Positions 47,356 to 60,337 are shown, numbered from the stretch's first letter. The stretch is 64,000 bases of DNA from Polytrichum commune (GCA_950295325.1 OX485806.1:43767169-43831168); one strand, 5' to 3'. Translations and numbers: made by a program. Notes: generated by a model from the sequence alone, not told the origin.

Positions 47356-48327
47356 TGTCGCAACCCTTGCTAGCCCCCTTAATAATCTTGCCAATTTTCA
47401 TTTCTAGCAAAGGTTACGAGCGCTAACCCTTCGCATTCCGCCATGCTAATGGTTAGCTCTTCCTACCCCGGACCTTCTAGTTCATAGGAGGGGAACCAAC
47501 CCTCCTACTTTGCTTTCGGGACTCACCCCTTAATCGGTAACCAATTCCTAGATGTGGACTTCCATCCATGAAAATCCAATCCTATATTGATCATCGCGTT
47601 GCCGGAGTACCACTACAACAACCCGAACCATACTAGGCAACTATGGCCTCACGTTGGGCCAATGCCCATGGAGGCCATGTCGTTCGGTATTGGGTGGGTG
47701 AGTCCACACCACCTCACCCATATAAGCCTCTAGGACTTTACGCGGGGCCCCTACCCCACCGTCAAGAAACCTCTTGTCTCTCTACCAAGAGTTGGGGCCA
47801 AGTAGACATTTTCCCTTAGCCGCTGGGCCTGGAAGCCCCAGCAGCTTCAGACCATCATAACTTCCTTTTATGATGTCTAAGGCTAACACGCGACCACTCC
47901 ATCGTCATCTACGCTTCACGTAGATGTCGATGGACTCCTCACTTGCCCCATTCAGGCAAGTATTGAGGAAGTTATGCATGTTCAAACCTTGGCAGTCCCG
48001 GCAATCACTCCCAGGCACTGCTATACCAGGGCGCTGTCCCTGGACAGCGCTCCACTCAAATTGCCATAACTCCTAGCTCACACCTTCGATTGAGGTGTTC
48101 TTGAGCATTCTAGATTCACCACGCCATAAGCTACGCATAACTCATGGCCTTACCCTCGTGCCTCCTAGTCTCCGTGGGTGGGAGGCGTTCCTAACGCCTG
48201 GGGCCCTCATCCACACTAGGATCACTTGGGCCCTCTCACCAACAACGCCACAAGTCCCGGGTGTCACTCCAGGGTCCTCATTATGCCCATGATGTTTCGG
48301 GCACTCCTCATGGAGAGGTGCGCGACA
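47356..48327 (+). mobile_element. Solo LTR, family A (copy 2)
   Basis: The 972-bp LTR begins TGTCGCAACCCTTGC and ends GGTGCGCGACA, so its ends are fully inverted (TGTCGC / GCGACA). The flanks GGAAT and AGAAT are a near-match for a 5-bp target duplication. It is very similar to the copies at 14627 and 49976. Confidence 0.88.
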
Positions 48328-49460
48328 AGAATGCTCTTTCATTTGATTTTTTGGGATTTGGAAGATTAAGGAATGGATTATTAGGATCACTCAATGCAAT
48401 ACATGCAATTGCGCAGTCTTTCCCGCACAACCATAGTCCAATAATAACAACTCTCTACACCATTGGGATTGCAACAAAGGGAGTCACAGCGTGCATTTGT
48501 TTTTTTGAATATCTAATAACCACATGTAATCGAGGTCAAAGGCACTCTAATATGAACCATGATCTCTCTTTAATTAGTCGATCATTTAATGAATCATGAA
48601 ATATTATAGGATCAACTATGTGGATTATTTACATTCCTTTATTTATCTTTGATTCGTTGAGACAATGAATTAATTGTCCTTACCTGGACCGACTGAAGGA
48701 CAACATCCAATAAGTTTTCGGAACCATAGGCCACAAACAAATTAGTATGCATGCCTATGCCATGGTTCAATAATCTTTTATCTTGATTGGATTTAATTGT
48801 ATTTCATGTGTTTATTTGGTTCCTTGAAATTAACAATAATTCACATGTTAATTGCTTTTTTTTTTTGACAATGAACTTTTAACTATTTTTGTTTTCAAGA
48901 GTTCATGTTATGTTTACATATTTAATGTTTTTATGATATGATTCTATAATCTTAAAAAATCCATTGATAAAAATAATTTAATGCAAAAAACAATGGCCAA
49001 TTTAAATGACCATTAACTTAGTCTTTGTAATCAAGTGAGATGCTTGTGTTTATGTGACCATGGGATGAATTAATATACAATGGTCAAGATGTAGCATGTA
49101 GTCGTCATGTCGTTGGGTAGTGTTACTTGTTGATGCCCCTACCAGATCTTCCTTTTATGGGTGCTCTAACAAGATGCTTTAATTTGACTATGGAATAAAC
49201 CCAACTCCATAGGTGACACTCCTCAATCGACAACGTCTCTTCAACCTTCATCGGCTATGTTGATTTTGCTTATGGCCCGTTGCAATTTTTTTTGTTCATT
49301 CCAAAAATTGTATATAAAACATTATGAAATCTACTCAAACGCAAGGTTCATTTGAGTTTTTATACTTTAGACAATGGTGTTTTCATTAGACAATCAAACA
49401 ACACATGATATCACATCATGTCATTTTATTTTTAATTAGATTGTTGTTTCATGCACAACC
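48328..49460. other. AT-rich stretch without a recognised gene
   Basis: No gene is supported. A small inverted pair of TGTCCTT and AAGGACA words occurs near 48676-48712. Confidence 0.55.
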
Positions 49461-51320
49461 TGTCGCGCACCTCTCCATGAGGAGTGCCCAAAATACCATG
49501 GGCACAAAGGAGACCCCGGAATGACACCCAAGACTTGTGGCGTCGTTGATAAGAAGGTCAAATTGATCCTAGTGTGGGTGAGGGCCCAAGGCGTTTAGAA
49601 CGTTTTTTACCCATGAAGACTAGGAGTGAGGAGGGTGAGGCCATCAGCTATGCGTAGCTTATGCCGTGCGGATTCTAGAATGCTCAAGAACACCTTAATA
49701 AGAGGTGTGAGCTAGGAGATATGGCAATTTGAGTGGGACATTGTCCCGGGAGAGCGCCCTGGTACAACAGTGGCCTGGGAGTGGCTCTCGGGACCGCCAA
49801 GGTTTGAACATGCATAATTTTCTTAATACCTTTCCAAATGAGACAAGTGAGGATTCCATTCGCATCTATGTGAAGCGTACATGATAATGGAGTGATCGCT
49901 TGGTAGCACAAAAAATGATACAATAAAGTTATACTGTTCAGAAGCAGCTGGGGGCTAAGAGAAAATGTCTACTTGTGTTGCGCACCTCTCCATGAGGAGT
50001 GCCCAGAACACCATGGGCACAAGGAGGACCCCGGAGTGACACCCGGGACTTGTGGCGTTGTTGGTGAGAGGGCCCAAGTGATCCTAGTGTGGATGAGGGC
50101 CCCATGCGTTGGGAACGCCTCCCACCCACGGAGACTAGGAGGCACGAGGGTAAGGCCATAAGCTATGTGTAGCTTATGGCGTGGTGATTTTAGAATGCTC
50201 AAGATCACCTCAATCGGAGGTGTGAGCTAGGAGTTATGGCAATTTGAGTGGGGCGTTGTCCAGGGACAGCGCCCTGGTACAGCAGTGCCTGGGAGTGATT
50301 GCCGGGACTGCCAAGGTTTGAACATGCATAACTTCCTCAATACTTACCTGATTGGGGCAAGTGAGGAGTCCATCGACATCTAAGTGAAGCGTAGATAACG
50401 ATGGAGTGGTTGCGTGTTACCCTCAGACATCATAAAAGGATGTTATGATGGTCTGAAGCTGATGGGGCTTCTAGGCCCATCGGCTAAGGTAAAATGTCTA
50501 CTTGGCCCCAACTCTTGGTAGAGAGACAAGAGGTTTCTTGACGGTGGGGTAGGGGCCCCGCGTAAAGTCCTAGAGGCTTATATGGGTAAGGTGGTGTGGC
50601 CTCACCCACCCAATACCGAACGGCATGGCCTCCATGGGCATTGGCCCAATGTGAGGCCATAGTTGCCTAGTACGCTTCGGGTTGTTGTACTCTTGCTCCG
50701 GCAATGCGATGATCAACATAAGATTGGACTTCCATGGATGGAAGTTCACATCCAAGGATTGGTTACTGATTAAAGGGGTGAGTCCCGAAAGCAAAGTAGG
50801 GGGGTTGGTTCCCCTCTTATGAACTATAAGGTCCGGGGTAGGAGGAACTAACCATTAGCATGGCGGAATGCGAAGGGTCAGCGCTCATAACCTTTGCTAG
50901 AAATGGAAATTGGCAAGATTTTTAAGGGGACTAGTAAGGGTTGCAACAACCTGGCCCCAACTCTTGGTAGAGAGACAAAAGATAGGGGTAGAAAGACAAA
51001 GGTGGGGTAGGGGCCCTGCCTATAGTCCTAAAGACTTATGTGAGTGAGGCGGTGTGGCCGCCAAACCCACCCGAAGCCGAACAACACGACCTCCAACGGC
51101 ATTGGTCCAACATGGGGGCATAGTTGCCTAATATGATTTGGGTTGTTGTAGTGTTGCTCCAACAACGCGATGATCAACTTAAAATTGGACTTCCATGAAT
51201 GGAAGTCCACATCTTACTATCGGTTACCAATTAAGGGGTGAATATCAAATGCAATTGTCAGAGGGTTGGTCCCCTTCATATGAACAAAGAGGTCCGTGGT
51301 ATGGGGAGCTAACCATTTGC
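49461..51320 (-). mobile_element. Solo LTR, family A (copy 3), interrupted by another family A LTR
   Basis: The first half runs from TGTCGCGCACCTCTCC at 49461 to 49975 and the second half from 50949 to about 51320. Between them sits a complete LTR of the same family and orientation. The right end is lost at the start of the GC-rich minisatellite (51339). It is older than its insert. Confidence 0.8.
49976..50948 (-). mobile_element. Solo LTR, family A (copy 4), nested in copy 3
   Basis: The LTR runs from TGTTGCGCACCTCTCC to AAGGGTTGCAACA, 973 bp, and is flanked by ACTTG (49971-49975) and ACCTG (50949-50953), a 5-bp target duplication with one change. It is complete at both ends and has no internal region. 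Confidence 0.88.
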
Positions 51321-51338
51321 ATTTAAAATAAAATAAAA

Positions 51339-51458
51339 TGGGGCGGACGGGGGTGAACGGGGCGCGGACAGGGGGGAACGGGGCGTACGGGGTTGGGAAC
51401 GGGGGCGGACGGAGGGGGGGAAATTTTTTTTAAATTTGGGGCGGACGGGGAAGGGGAG

Positions 51459-51492
<34 letters not shown>

Positions 51493-51930
51493 GGCGGATG
51501 GGGGAGCGGACGGAGTGGCGGACGGGGGGGAACGGGGCGTACGGGGTTGGGAACGGAGCGGACGGGGTCGCGAACGGGGGCGGACGGAGGGGGGGAAATT
51601 TTTTTTAAAAAAAATGGGGCGGACGGGGAAGGGAATAAAAAAAAATTAATTTTTTATAAAAAAAAAACTGGGGCAGACGGGGGGGAACGGGGCGTCCGGG
51701 GTTGGGAACGGAGCGGACGGGGTCGGTCGGAGGGGGGGGAAAAAAAAACTGGGGCGGACGGGGGGGAACGGGGCGTACGGGGTTGGGAACGGAGCGGACA
51801 GGGTCGGGAACGGGGGTGGACGGAGGGGGGGGGAAATTTTTTGTTAAAAAAATTGGGGCGGACGGGGGAGCGTACGGAGGGGCGGACGGGGGGGAACAGG
51901 GCGTACAGGGTTGGGAACGGAGCGGACGGG
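51339..51930. repeat. GC-rich minisatellite, copy 2
   Basis: Same words and layout as 1-306: GGGGCGGACGGGGG, GGAACGGGGCGTACGGGGTT, A/T runs between. It includes a 34-base A run near 51456-51489. At least four higher-order units are visible. Long frames through it are low complexity and not genes. Confidence 0.92.
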
Positions 51931-52164
51931 CGCTAGTAATTTTTTCCCCACTTTACCTCTACTTTGCTGACATGTCATCACACGTGGACATCTTACATCC
52001 TACGTGTCCGAAATGGGGTAATGTAATTACACACAAAATTCGGTAAAATTCAAGTCCGTCAGGATAAAGACAGCATCCGGCATAATGTCGTGACGGATAT
52101 GTGTCGTGACGGCACGACATTATGCCGGGATTAGCCTCCGTCACGACACAATAGACAACCCTGG
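51931..52164. repeat. Conserved tail of the GC-rich repeat, copy 2
   Basis: Nearly identical to 307-540 (two differences seen). The interleaved inverted repeats are fully conserved: 52077-52092 with 52113-52128, and 52101-52112 with 52138-52149. It abuts repeat C exactly at ACAACCCTGG. Confidence 0.88.
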
Positions 52165-52840
52165 TAGAGTGATACCACCCTTCGAACCATTGATGTTCGA
52201 ATGGGTTTGAGATGTTACTCAACCTTCAAAGGACTTGTACGAGGCCTTAGAAGGTTCCGAGATAAGGGGTGCACCAACCAGGTAAGGGGTGATGCCTAAT
52301 ATGTGAATGTAGTGAGGTAGGACGTGTAAACGAAAGTAAGTAATAAGAAGGAATTTGTGTGAAGGGTGGGACTTAGACCAAGTTCCCCCGCTTAGAAAAT
52401 TAAATAGAACTAAGTAAAGAAATATGAAGAATTAAATGGTCCATCAAATTGTCGTTATTCCGTTCATTGAACTAGGGTGGTATGAGTCACACCCCGTTGG
52501 TGTGTATCAAAACCATCCTAATTCATAAAATAGGATAGCCTTGGTTTCAAGGCTGGTGCGTTTGCGCTTAGAATAGGTTGTAGGTTAAGGTTAGAACTAG
52601 ATATGAAATTGGTTAGTGGAGTTTAGAGCCACACTAATAAAAAACTAAGGCCCAACCTCCGGAGGTACTACGACGCATATTTAATCTCCCTTAAAAATCT
52701 AACTACTCACGTTATACACCTATCATCTAGGTTCGGCTTGGGCACCTGCAAGTGCAGGCCACCTTCATCGAAGGGCTTGTGTGATATACTTTTAGGCTCC
52801 CTCGAAAGGGGGTGGACCAAAAGTACCACAATGCGCAACA
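52164..52840 (-). repeat. Dispersed repeat C, copy 2 (inverted)
   Basis: Inverted match of 21338-22004. It is cut on the left by the GC-rich repeat tail and ends on the right at TGCGCAACA (52840), next to the second Ulp1 gene copy. No protein is recognised. Confidence 0.8.
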
Positions 52841-52939
52841 ACCCACCATTGGATTCATCCAGGTGCAAGCATAACACGGGTGGAGCAGTGGAGGAATTAG
52901 GCACGCTCTTCCATTATGCGTATACAGTAGTGAAGAATA

Positions 52940-54240
52940 TAGGGGAAGGGTTGATGAATACAAATGATAGATCCTGTTCAACTTCCACAACATGCTTGAC
53001 TGTAATAGATGTCGTGGAGCATGATATATATGTGAAGCTGAAATCTCCTTCCCCCTTCTTACGAAGAACACAATAAAGGTTAACGTGCTGGGAAAGACTA
53101 CACAAAAATAAGATAGAAGGTGAGTATGTGTTTGGATTCATATTGTAGACAATATGATTATACGTGTCTTTCACTATTGTTTATAGTTTGTAATACCTTC
53201 ACTTATGTTTTTTAGACTTGAAAAACTTGTGAACACCATCATTGCTTATGCAGGTGGGAAGAGGGTTCAAAATTTTGAATTTCTATATCATGGTGATAAT
53301 TTGAATTTGCAATGGGAAGAGGATTTGAAACCACTAGTACAAAATCATGGGGAGTTAAGTAAGTACATGATGAAATGGATTAAAATATGGTTCAATCTCC
53401 ATATTGAGACCCTAAAGTGTCATGTTTGTTGTTTTTATCTTGCTTCACTGCTCCGTGCATACTTGGAGGAGGAAGGAAATGATAGTTTGGAGGTCTATAT
53501 AGGGTTCATTTATGACAAATATGGGGTGTTCCCCGCTTTGGACATCTCATATCTAATAGATTATTTCACATGTGAGAAACATTAGAGTGTTTTCATATTG
53601 GAGGACCATTAATTCTTCCATTTTATTTCTCTAGCTACATAAGGACTTCATTCGGACACCAAATTTTGTGTGGATGTCACAAATTTGTGGGGCACATAGA
53701 GAGGCTATAACGAGCATGATGAGAGATGGTTGCATACACACTCTCTACATGTGGATATATGGGAGTGTATCCCAACAAAATTTAGGTTGGGCCTGTGGGT
53801 TTTACATGTTGAAGAACATTATGGAGTATACAAAGACATTGAGACATAGATCCCTAAGCACCTCAATACATAGAGCCTACACATAATATTGTATAACGCA
53901 TAAATAAATTAAAGTAAATACATTAACAATGAGATGTCATGCGATGTTCTTCAATACATGTTCTAACGGTGATAATGTTGTTGCAAGGATTTGTATTGAA
54001 CTATAGCAAGAGTGATGCATTACGCACAAGGAAATTCATTAGGAATGCACTAATTGATGTCATTGAGAAAGGGCGATGTAGTATGACCGAGTGGAATGTC
54101 CAAATTGTAATGCAAACAAAAGCTCAACTTGCCGCCGGCCGGAGAACTCAAGCCAAACAAAGTCGCAAAGTGAAGGTCAGACCTCTGCAAATAGATGACA
54201 ACGACTTGGGTGTATTTGTAACATGTGTAGCATGTGTTAA
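52940..54240 (+). pseudogene. Ulp1-type protease gene of the second, inverted transposon copy (3' part only)
   Basis: Exons correspond to the last three of the 30677-35478 gene: about 52975-53073 (TVIDVVEHDIYVKLKS), 53216 to about 53848 (EKLVNTIIAYAGGKRVQNFE, CEKHSVF-type histidine region, LGWACGFYMLKNIMEYTK) and about 53982-54230 (NYSKSDALRTRKFIRNALID). The aspartate motif is not preserved and stops interrupt the protease exon, so it is inactive. It converges on the transposase relic at 54590-62453, mirroring the layout of the 13.4-kb element. Upstream exons are missing beyond 52840. Confidence 0.8.
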
Positions 54241-55157
54241 AATAAGCAAAAATTTCATTACAATGTACAAATTCAAATTTTGTGTAGTCTTATAGTTCAC
54301 AACACACAAAACATTCAATGGTCAAAGACCACTTGTATGGTAGTGCAACTGGTTCAATACAATATGTTGCATGTTCAATGAAGAACAATCATTATATTCA
54401 TCGTATAACAAAGATACCCCTAGAGAAGCTTTGGCAAAGGTCAAGAAGGTTGCGCATCTCTTTGAAAGGGTAGGCAAAAGTGGTGATAGTATAGAAGGAC
54501 ACGCACAATGACATGTAAGACAATGTAAAACATGTGAATAACATGTATTAGCACAACCTAAATGCTAAAATAAGAATGAGTGAGGGGGCTTATTTGGCGT
54601 GGGAAGGCCTTTTCCTCGGCAACGAGAACTCCAAAAAACCTCGGCGGCATTTTAGAGAGTTGTTGCTTGTCCTCTCTCGAAATGAAGTTGGTGTATAGGT
54701 CAATGGCATTTTTGGGACACGTTGTGCTATCATTTGGTTTTGTTTGCCCTGAATTTTCTTAAGGCCAGCAATCAAGTGATCTTGAATAACATGATGTTAT
54801 TTGGCCTTCAGTGCAATTGAGGTGTATATGTGGTTTCAGCCGGAGTTGATTGTGAAAAACTCTCCTGGGAGACGGTTATGGGGTCTAAAAAGTTGCCCAG
54901 TATAAATTGAGAAGATAAATGCGAGGGGTGTTTTGAGTCAATGCACACAAGGTCTAGAGGAGTTAAAAGAATATGTTCTTCATCAACATCGATACGAATG
55001 ACAATATCTTGCACCACATGTTCTATTGTGTTGGGGTTGGCCACGTTGGCTGGGGTATAGAGCTCAATGGTTTGTTGCGACATCCGTATGTAGTAATGTG
55101 CCATTGGAGTAGCACGTTGGGTTCCGTGTTTTGTACCCGTTTCACGAACTATGACAC

Positions 55158-57201
55158 TGTGAGCCCAAAAGGGTGCCCACATTTAGTCTTAGACCCTTGA
55201 AACGTTAGTTGATGCACTTTGAAGTAGCATGTTACTTCACAAAAATATAAAAAGAGTGAAATGTTAGTCTTAGAAGTACCATGTTGTAAGAGGCTAGGAT
55301 GTGAGTTGTTATTGTGTTTTTACCTTCGGAAGGATTTGAGTGAATGAGGATAGGTAAGGAGAACTTGGATTGAGTAGTTAGTGAGTAGGCTAGTACAAAT
55401 GGATGGAGACAACCAAAGTGACTCAAGAGGCAAGTGCATTCGAATTGGGATGAATGGAGGATCACATGGAGCGCACAAGTGGACCACCTCATCATGGCCA
55501 CTTAATGGGGAAGGCCCAAGGAAGAATGCAAGGTGGAGGATAAGCAAATTCTCAAAGCACCAATCAAATCACGAGTTAAGCATCGTGGTTTGAATTAAGT
55601 GGTGAGCGACGATTTGGGAAAGTAAGGGGAGAAAGTTATGGCGGCGGAAAGCGAAGGAGGCTAAGTTTGGGTTGAAGCATCCCAAGTTTGGTAAAGTGTG
55701 GTAGGTAGAAAGCCAAGGCTAGTTAAATGTTCGAATTAGGATCCTTGTTGATCATTTGAGGGAGGAAGGCTTAGAAGATAGGATTGGCGCCTACTAAGTA
55801 GGAGGAAATCTCAAGGGCTTATCGTGAGCCTTGAGGGTGCTCACCCCCTCAAGCTTACTATATAATCCCTCATTCTTCCCTCACTCATCCTCTCTTTCCT
55901 TTGTGCTCCAAGGCACCCCACGAGTTATAAGTGTGGGTGTGGGAAGCCATATTGGAGCACATGTGTGTGCTTAGTTTTTAGTTTGAGAGCCAAGGCTTGT
56001 TAGCCTTGAAGAGGGCTTGACCTCTTGGTAGAATTAGTGTTGACGTGAAGGATTTTAAAGTTAATTCATGATTCCAATTTGTGGTACTTTAAGTTCATGT
56101 TTTGAATACACGTGGTTGCAAGTTCCATGTTTAAGAGTTGAGCACTTGATGTTGTGATGAGTGCAAAAATATACTTGTGTGGATTAGTTAGTCTTAGTGA
56201 AGTTAGGAAATTCTCTCTCCCCCTCTCCTCTCTAGGATTTTAGGATTTTAGGATTAGAGAAGAATTGTGTGATTAGAAAGGGGTTGTTAGTAGAATTAGG
56301 GAAATTAGGTAGGAAGATTAGTTAAGGGCTTGAATAATTAGTGAGGTAGTTGGGGATTACAACTACAAAGTTGTGGGTTTATGAAGGAGCTGGGTTTATG
56401 AAGGAGCTGGGTTTGTTTAGTTAGAAGCTAAGAAGCTGGGTTTATGAAGGAGCTGGGTTTATGAAGGAGCTAGGTTTATGTAATTAGAAAGTAAAGAGAT
56501 GGGTTCATGAAGGAGCTTAGTAGATAGCCTACCTAATTAGCTCATAGACAAGTAGTTAGTTACATTATGCTAGTTAGTGTTATGTGTGGCTTTCACAAGT
56601 AAATGTATTTGAGATTGACTATAGAGAATAGTGTTTTTTTTAACACTTGCATCCTCTCTTTAAAAATAAACCACGTGCACAAATTAATGGAGAATGTGGA
56701 GCACTCTCGCGATGGCAAGACAAAGGAAGCAAAGACCAAAGGTGCGAGGGAGAGATTGACATAAGTCACATAAGTATTTCTTAATACTTAAAGGCTTATG
56801 TACGGTATGGAGACACCAAGTGAGACCTCTTATAGTAGCGATACGGAATACACAAGTGGTAGTATAGAGTCAACGGCACGGACTCCATTTAGGAGAGGGA
56901 TATCCTTAAGGGCTTGTGTAGCTAAAGCGGCCGGATGGACGTTAGAAGCAAACAAAGACAAAATAGCACCCGAGCATAAGGAGGTTAAAATAACATAGTT
57001 AACTTGTGCATTCTCCACATACGTATTGAAATCGTACATTGAGTTGTTAAAAGTGAAATTCCAGTTAAATCCAAGACCACTTGAAGGGTGAACCTTGCAC
57101 TATGGACTCATCCAAGTCCAAATCCAATACCGCGGAGGAATGTGAGCCCAAACCCACTACTCGGACTACGGACGCTTAAGGGTGGGGGGTTTGGCCTCAC
57201 A
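55158..57201 (+). mobile_element. Solo LTR, family B (methyltransferase gypsy family), with GACAC duplication
   Basis: The 2044-bp LTR begins TGTGAGCCCAAAAGGG and ends GGTTTGGCCTCACA, with perfect 5-bp duplication GACAC at 55153-55157 and 57202-57206. It is inserted into the last transposase exon of the second transposon copy. It contains a 17-bp minisatellite (56375-56520, GGGTTTATGAAGGAGCT). No internal region. Confidence 0.92.
56375..56520. repeat. Minisatellite of 17-bp units inside the family B LTR
   Basis: About five copies of GGGTTTATGAAGGAGCT with short spacers. Different in unit from the array in the 24429 copy, though in the same part of the LTR. Confidence 0.85.
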
Positions 57202-57964
57202 GACACCATCATCAACTCCAGGGTTGAGCATCTTGAACATTTTAATTGTATTTTGTAAATCATGCCTTCCTTGGCGACAGGGTAATCACATTATGCCCAT
57301 TCAAAGTCCGGACATTTGATGGTCCACACCTTCGGGCGGTTGTTTACGGACCCAACATGTGCAACAACTTTGTCCATACAAATCAAGACGTTCATGTCAA
57401 GTATGGCGTTGGCCATTATAATTGCCGATGCAACAATACCCTTTTGTTTATTTTTGCATATGAATTTGTATGCTTTGTATTGGACATTGTACCAATAGTG
57501 TGTCAAAATGTCACTTATTAGATGATAAACAAGCCAAACCATACGCATACTCATAGACCTCTCATTGGCGGAGTTTAAAACATTCTTCAAGTTGGAGTGT
57601 AGGATTCAATAGTTGCGTTTTTGTTATGTCTTGCATGTGGTATATCTTGGGCTCCAACACACTACATTGGTATTTTGGTTGGCCAAACCTTGTTCATGAA
57701 TGCAATTGCCATTGGACGAGTGTTGCATATCATGTCAAGTTGGGCAAGGGCCCATTCAATAGGATCATCGTCAACATTGCACCCTTTTCCATACATGAGA
57801 TCACCAAGCATTTGAAGAACAATGGTGCGATCTCCAGCTCTAGAAATTTTTTCACGGCATTTTCTCCCCATGCCTTCCTAATATGCCATAAGCACAAAAG
57901 AGTTCTGACATCTGGCCACACCATGTTGTGTAAGCATTACACAAAAGAATAGCTTATAAAATGG

Positions 57965-60337
57965 TGTGAGCCACAATCACCCCCACCCTTCAATTGCGTC
58001 CTAGTCCGGGTGGAAGATCATGTGCCACATTCAAGCATACCGTTCACATGTGCAAGCATAATCAAGGAAATGGGAGAAGTGGTGTGTATAACACCCTTTT
58101 CTTTTATTAACCCAAGAAGCATTTACAAATACTTGTACCCCAACCAATGTTCTTCACCTCTTGGATCAATCAATTCCTACCCTGTGCTACCTAATGCACC
58201 ATTTCCCCACAAGCGAGGGATCCGGCTCATTCCCGACCTTACCACCCTTGTTCAATACCTCATCCCTCACTGACACCTTGCAATCACCCCTAAGTTCAAT
58301 ACTTTAACTTTTATCCTAGTTGAGCTACCCTCTGTGCTACCCCTACTGCTAAGGATGGCGGCAGTGTTGCTGGGCAAGCCACCTCACCCTCCTCCTCAAT
58401 CGCTCTCCCAACCTCATCAGCTTGGTGCCACAAGTTTGTTAGTAGGACTCACTGTTCGGTGACGACGCCAAGTAATGGTTGCCTTGAATTTGTTGCCCAC
58501 AGTAAAGGAAACACCCCCCTCTGCAACATGTGACGACTCACCTTTCTGGCGAAACTCAACTCTTCGAGTCATCAACATTGCATGCACTGCCTCCCAGTAT
58601 GAAGCACGGACGAACCTCCCCGTTCCCTGGTCTCTCTTGCTTCGGCATTGGGATGGAGGCCCCTCGGTGTCCTTCCCCGCTTTAGTATTTAGTTGACTCA
58701 TTCACCGCTTTGCAACTCCGATTCAGACCCTTCCACAGGCCTCAGTGATGTCTCGAGTGACTTCTGATGCCTCCCTTGCAACCAACACCCGCCTGCACCC
58801 AATACAACGGCATGTCCGGCCAATTCCTGCCCCCTCTCCAAAGGTCTATGCATGTTGTGCATTGTAGTCCCCGCCACATACACATGCTGGCATTCTAACT
58901 CTGCTAGGGAAGAGATACATCATCCATGGTGGGAGCTGCCCCCTTCCCCGCGGCCACAACCACACACGGTCCTCAACTGATGATTGCAAAACGAAACAAT
59001 AAATCCTTACCCATGCCCCACATTGACCTGATCTTCGTCGAAGAAAACGTTCTTCTTGTTCCCACTCACCTTGCCGCAAGATGAATTTCCGGGCAGGTGT
59101 GTTCCTCCACGGTTCCACCTCTCTAGTTTTCCTCGGTGCTGGTCACTCCCATGAGGTGCATGCTGACCCCTCCACGAATGGATCTGCAAGAATGTAGAGA
59201 GAAAAAACCGCCTTTCCGGGTACGTGTTTGTATGGTTTAGTTGTCCGATGATGACGTGCCTTCCCTGCCGCGACAACACCCCTGCCTTATTTCCTCGACT
59301 CGCCCCTGCTACGTCAAGATGAAGGAGTAGTGGTAGTTGGAGTTGCTACTTCCGGAAAAAATTTCACGACGCACACAACCGGCCATCTCCGACTCCCCAA
59401 CACCCACCGCGACTACTAAATTATTTTGTGGGTCACCCAGCCTCTTCTTGACTAAGCCCCCCGCGTCTTCTAATGGAAGAGGTACATTAACATCATGGTT
59501 CAGATCGTGTCTAACCAACCACATCCTTTGGAGTTGTCCAACATGCTCATCATGACTTCGCTCCTCTTGAGCCAAGTTTCTAAGATCTCTCCGATCGCCT
59601 TACTCAACCAACCATTCCCAGCTTGATTTCATACCTAGAAGCTTCCCCTTCCAACGTAAGGTTGAAGTGGGTTGAGTATTGCCATGCATTGCAATGGCGT
59701 TGAACTGGACCAACCCCCTTTATGTGAGGGGAGTGATCGAGCAGGGGGAGTGTGCGTCGTCGACAACAGTGCCCGAACCCACTGGAGTTCCCTCTTCCTA
59801 TCACCCTCGTTCTTCCGATTCGCCCAGTTCACAACCCCGCCTCCCCCCACTTAACGATTCCACGCTGCTTCGGCATCCATTACCTTGCCTCATTCGATTT
59901 GCTAACATAGACTGCTTGTGTGCTCACCGTTCAAAATGGAGTAGCACTTCCGCCTCCAACACCCTACCTCCCTTTCTCCTACCATGCATCAATCCCCAAC
60001 AGAGCTGGGCTTCGCCCCTCTCACCTCCTCTCTCACCTACATGCATAATGAGGCTTAAACCTCCTACCTCCCGAGACCCCTCCAAGCTCCTTTTTTTTCT
60101 CGCATTGCCCGGCATCTTTCGGGCCGCCTGGAAAGAAAAACAGGTTTGGACTCCTTCCTTGCCCTTTCCTTCCAAGACCCCATTGCCCACACCCTTCAAG
60201 TGTACTTAACTCTTTTTTTTAATTTAATTTGCCTTACCACTTCCCAAAGGTAAGGTTGACCTTGTAAAAATTGTTTTCCATCTCTTACCTTTACGGTGAA
60301 GTTAACAACCATGTGAGCACAACTTTTTGGGCTCACA
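57965..60337 (-). mobile_element. Solo LTR, family B, inverted, with AATGG duplication
   Basis: On the minus strand it begins TGTGAGCCCAAAAAG (60337) and ends with CACCCGGACTAGGACGC and GTGGCTCACA (57965). AATGG flanks it at 57960-57964 and 60338-60342. It is 2373 bp and shares AACTCCAGTGGGTTCGG-type text with the LTR at 11390. It interrupts the second transposase copy between exons. The many small frames inside have no support. Confidence 0.9.

Noticed and set aside
48261-48599. 112-residue plus-strand frame
   Set aside because: Starts inside the family A LTR and runs into AT-rich flank; chance frame.
59679-60209. 176-residue plus-strand frame
   Set aside because: Lies wholly within the inverted family B LTR and has no family resemblance.
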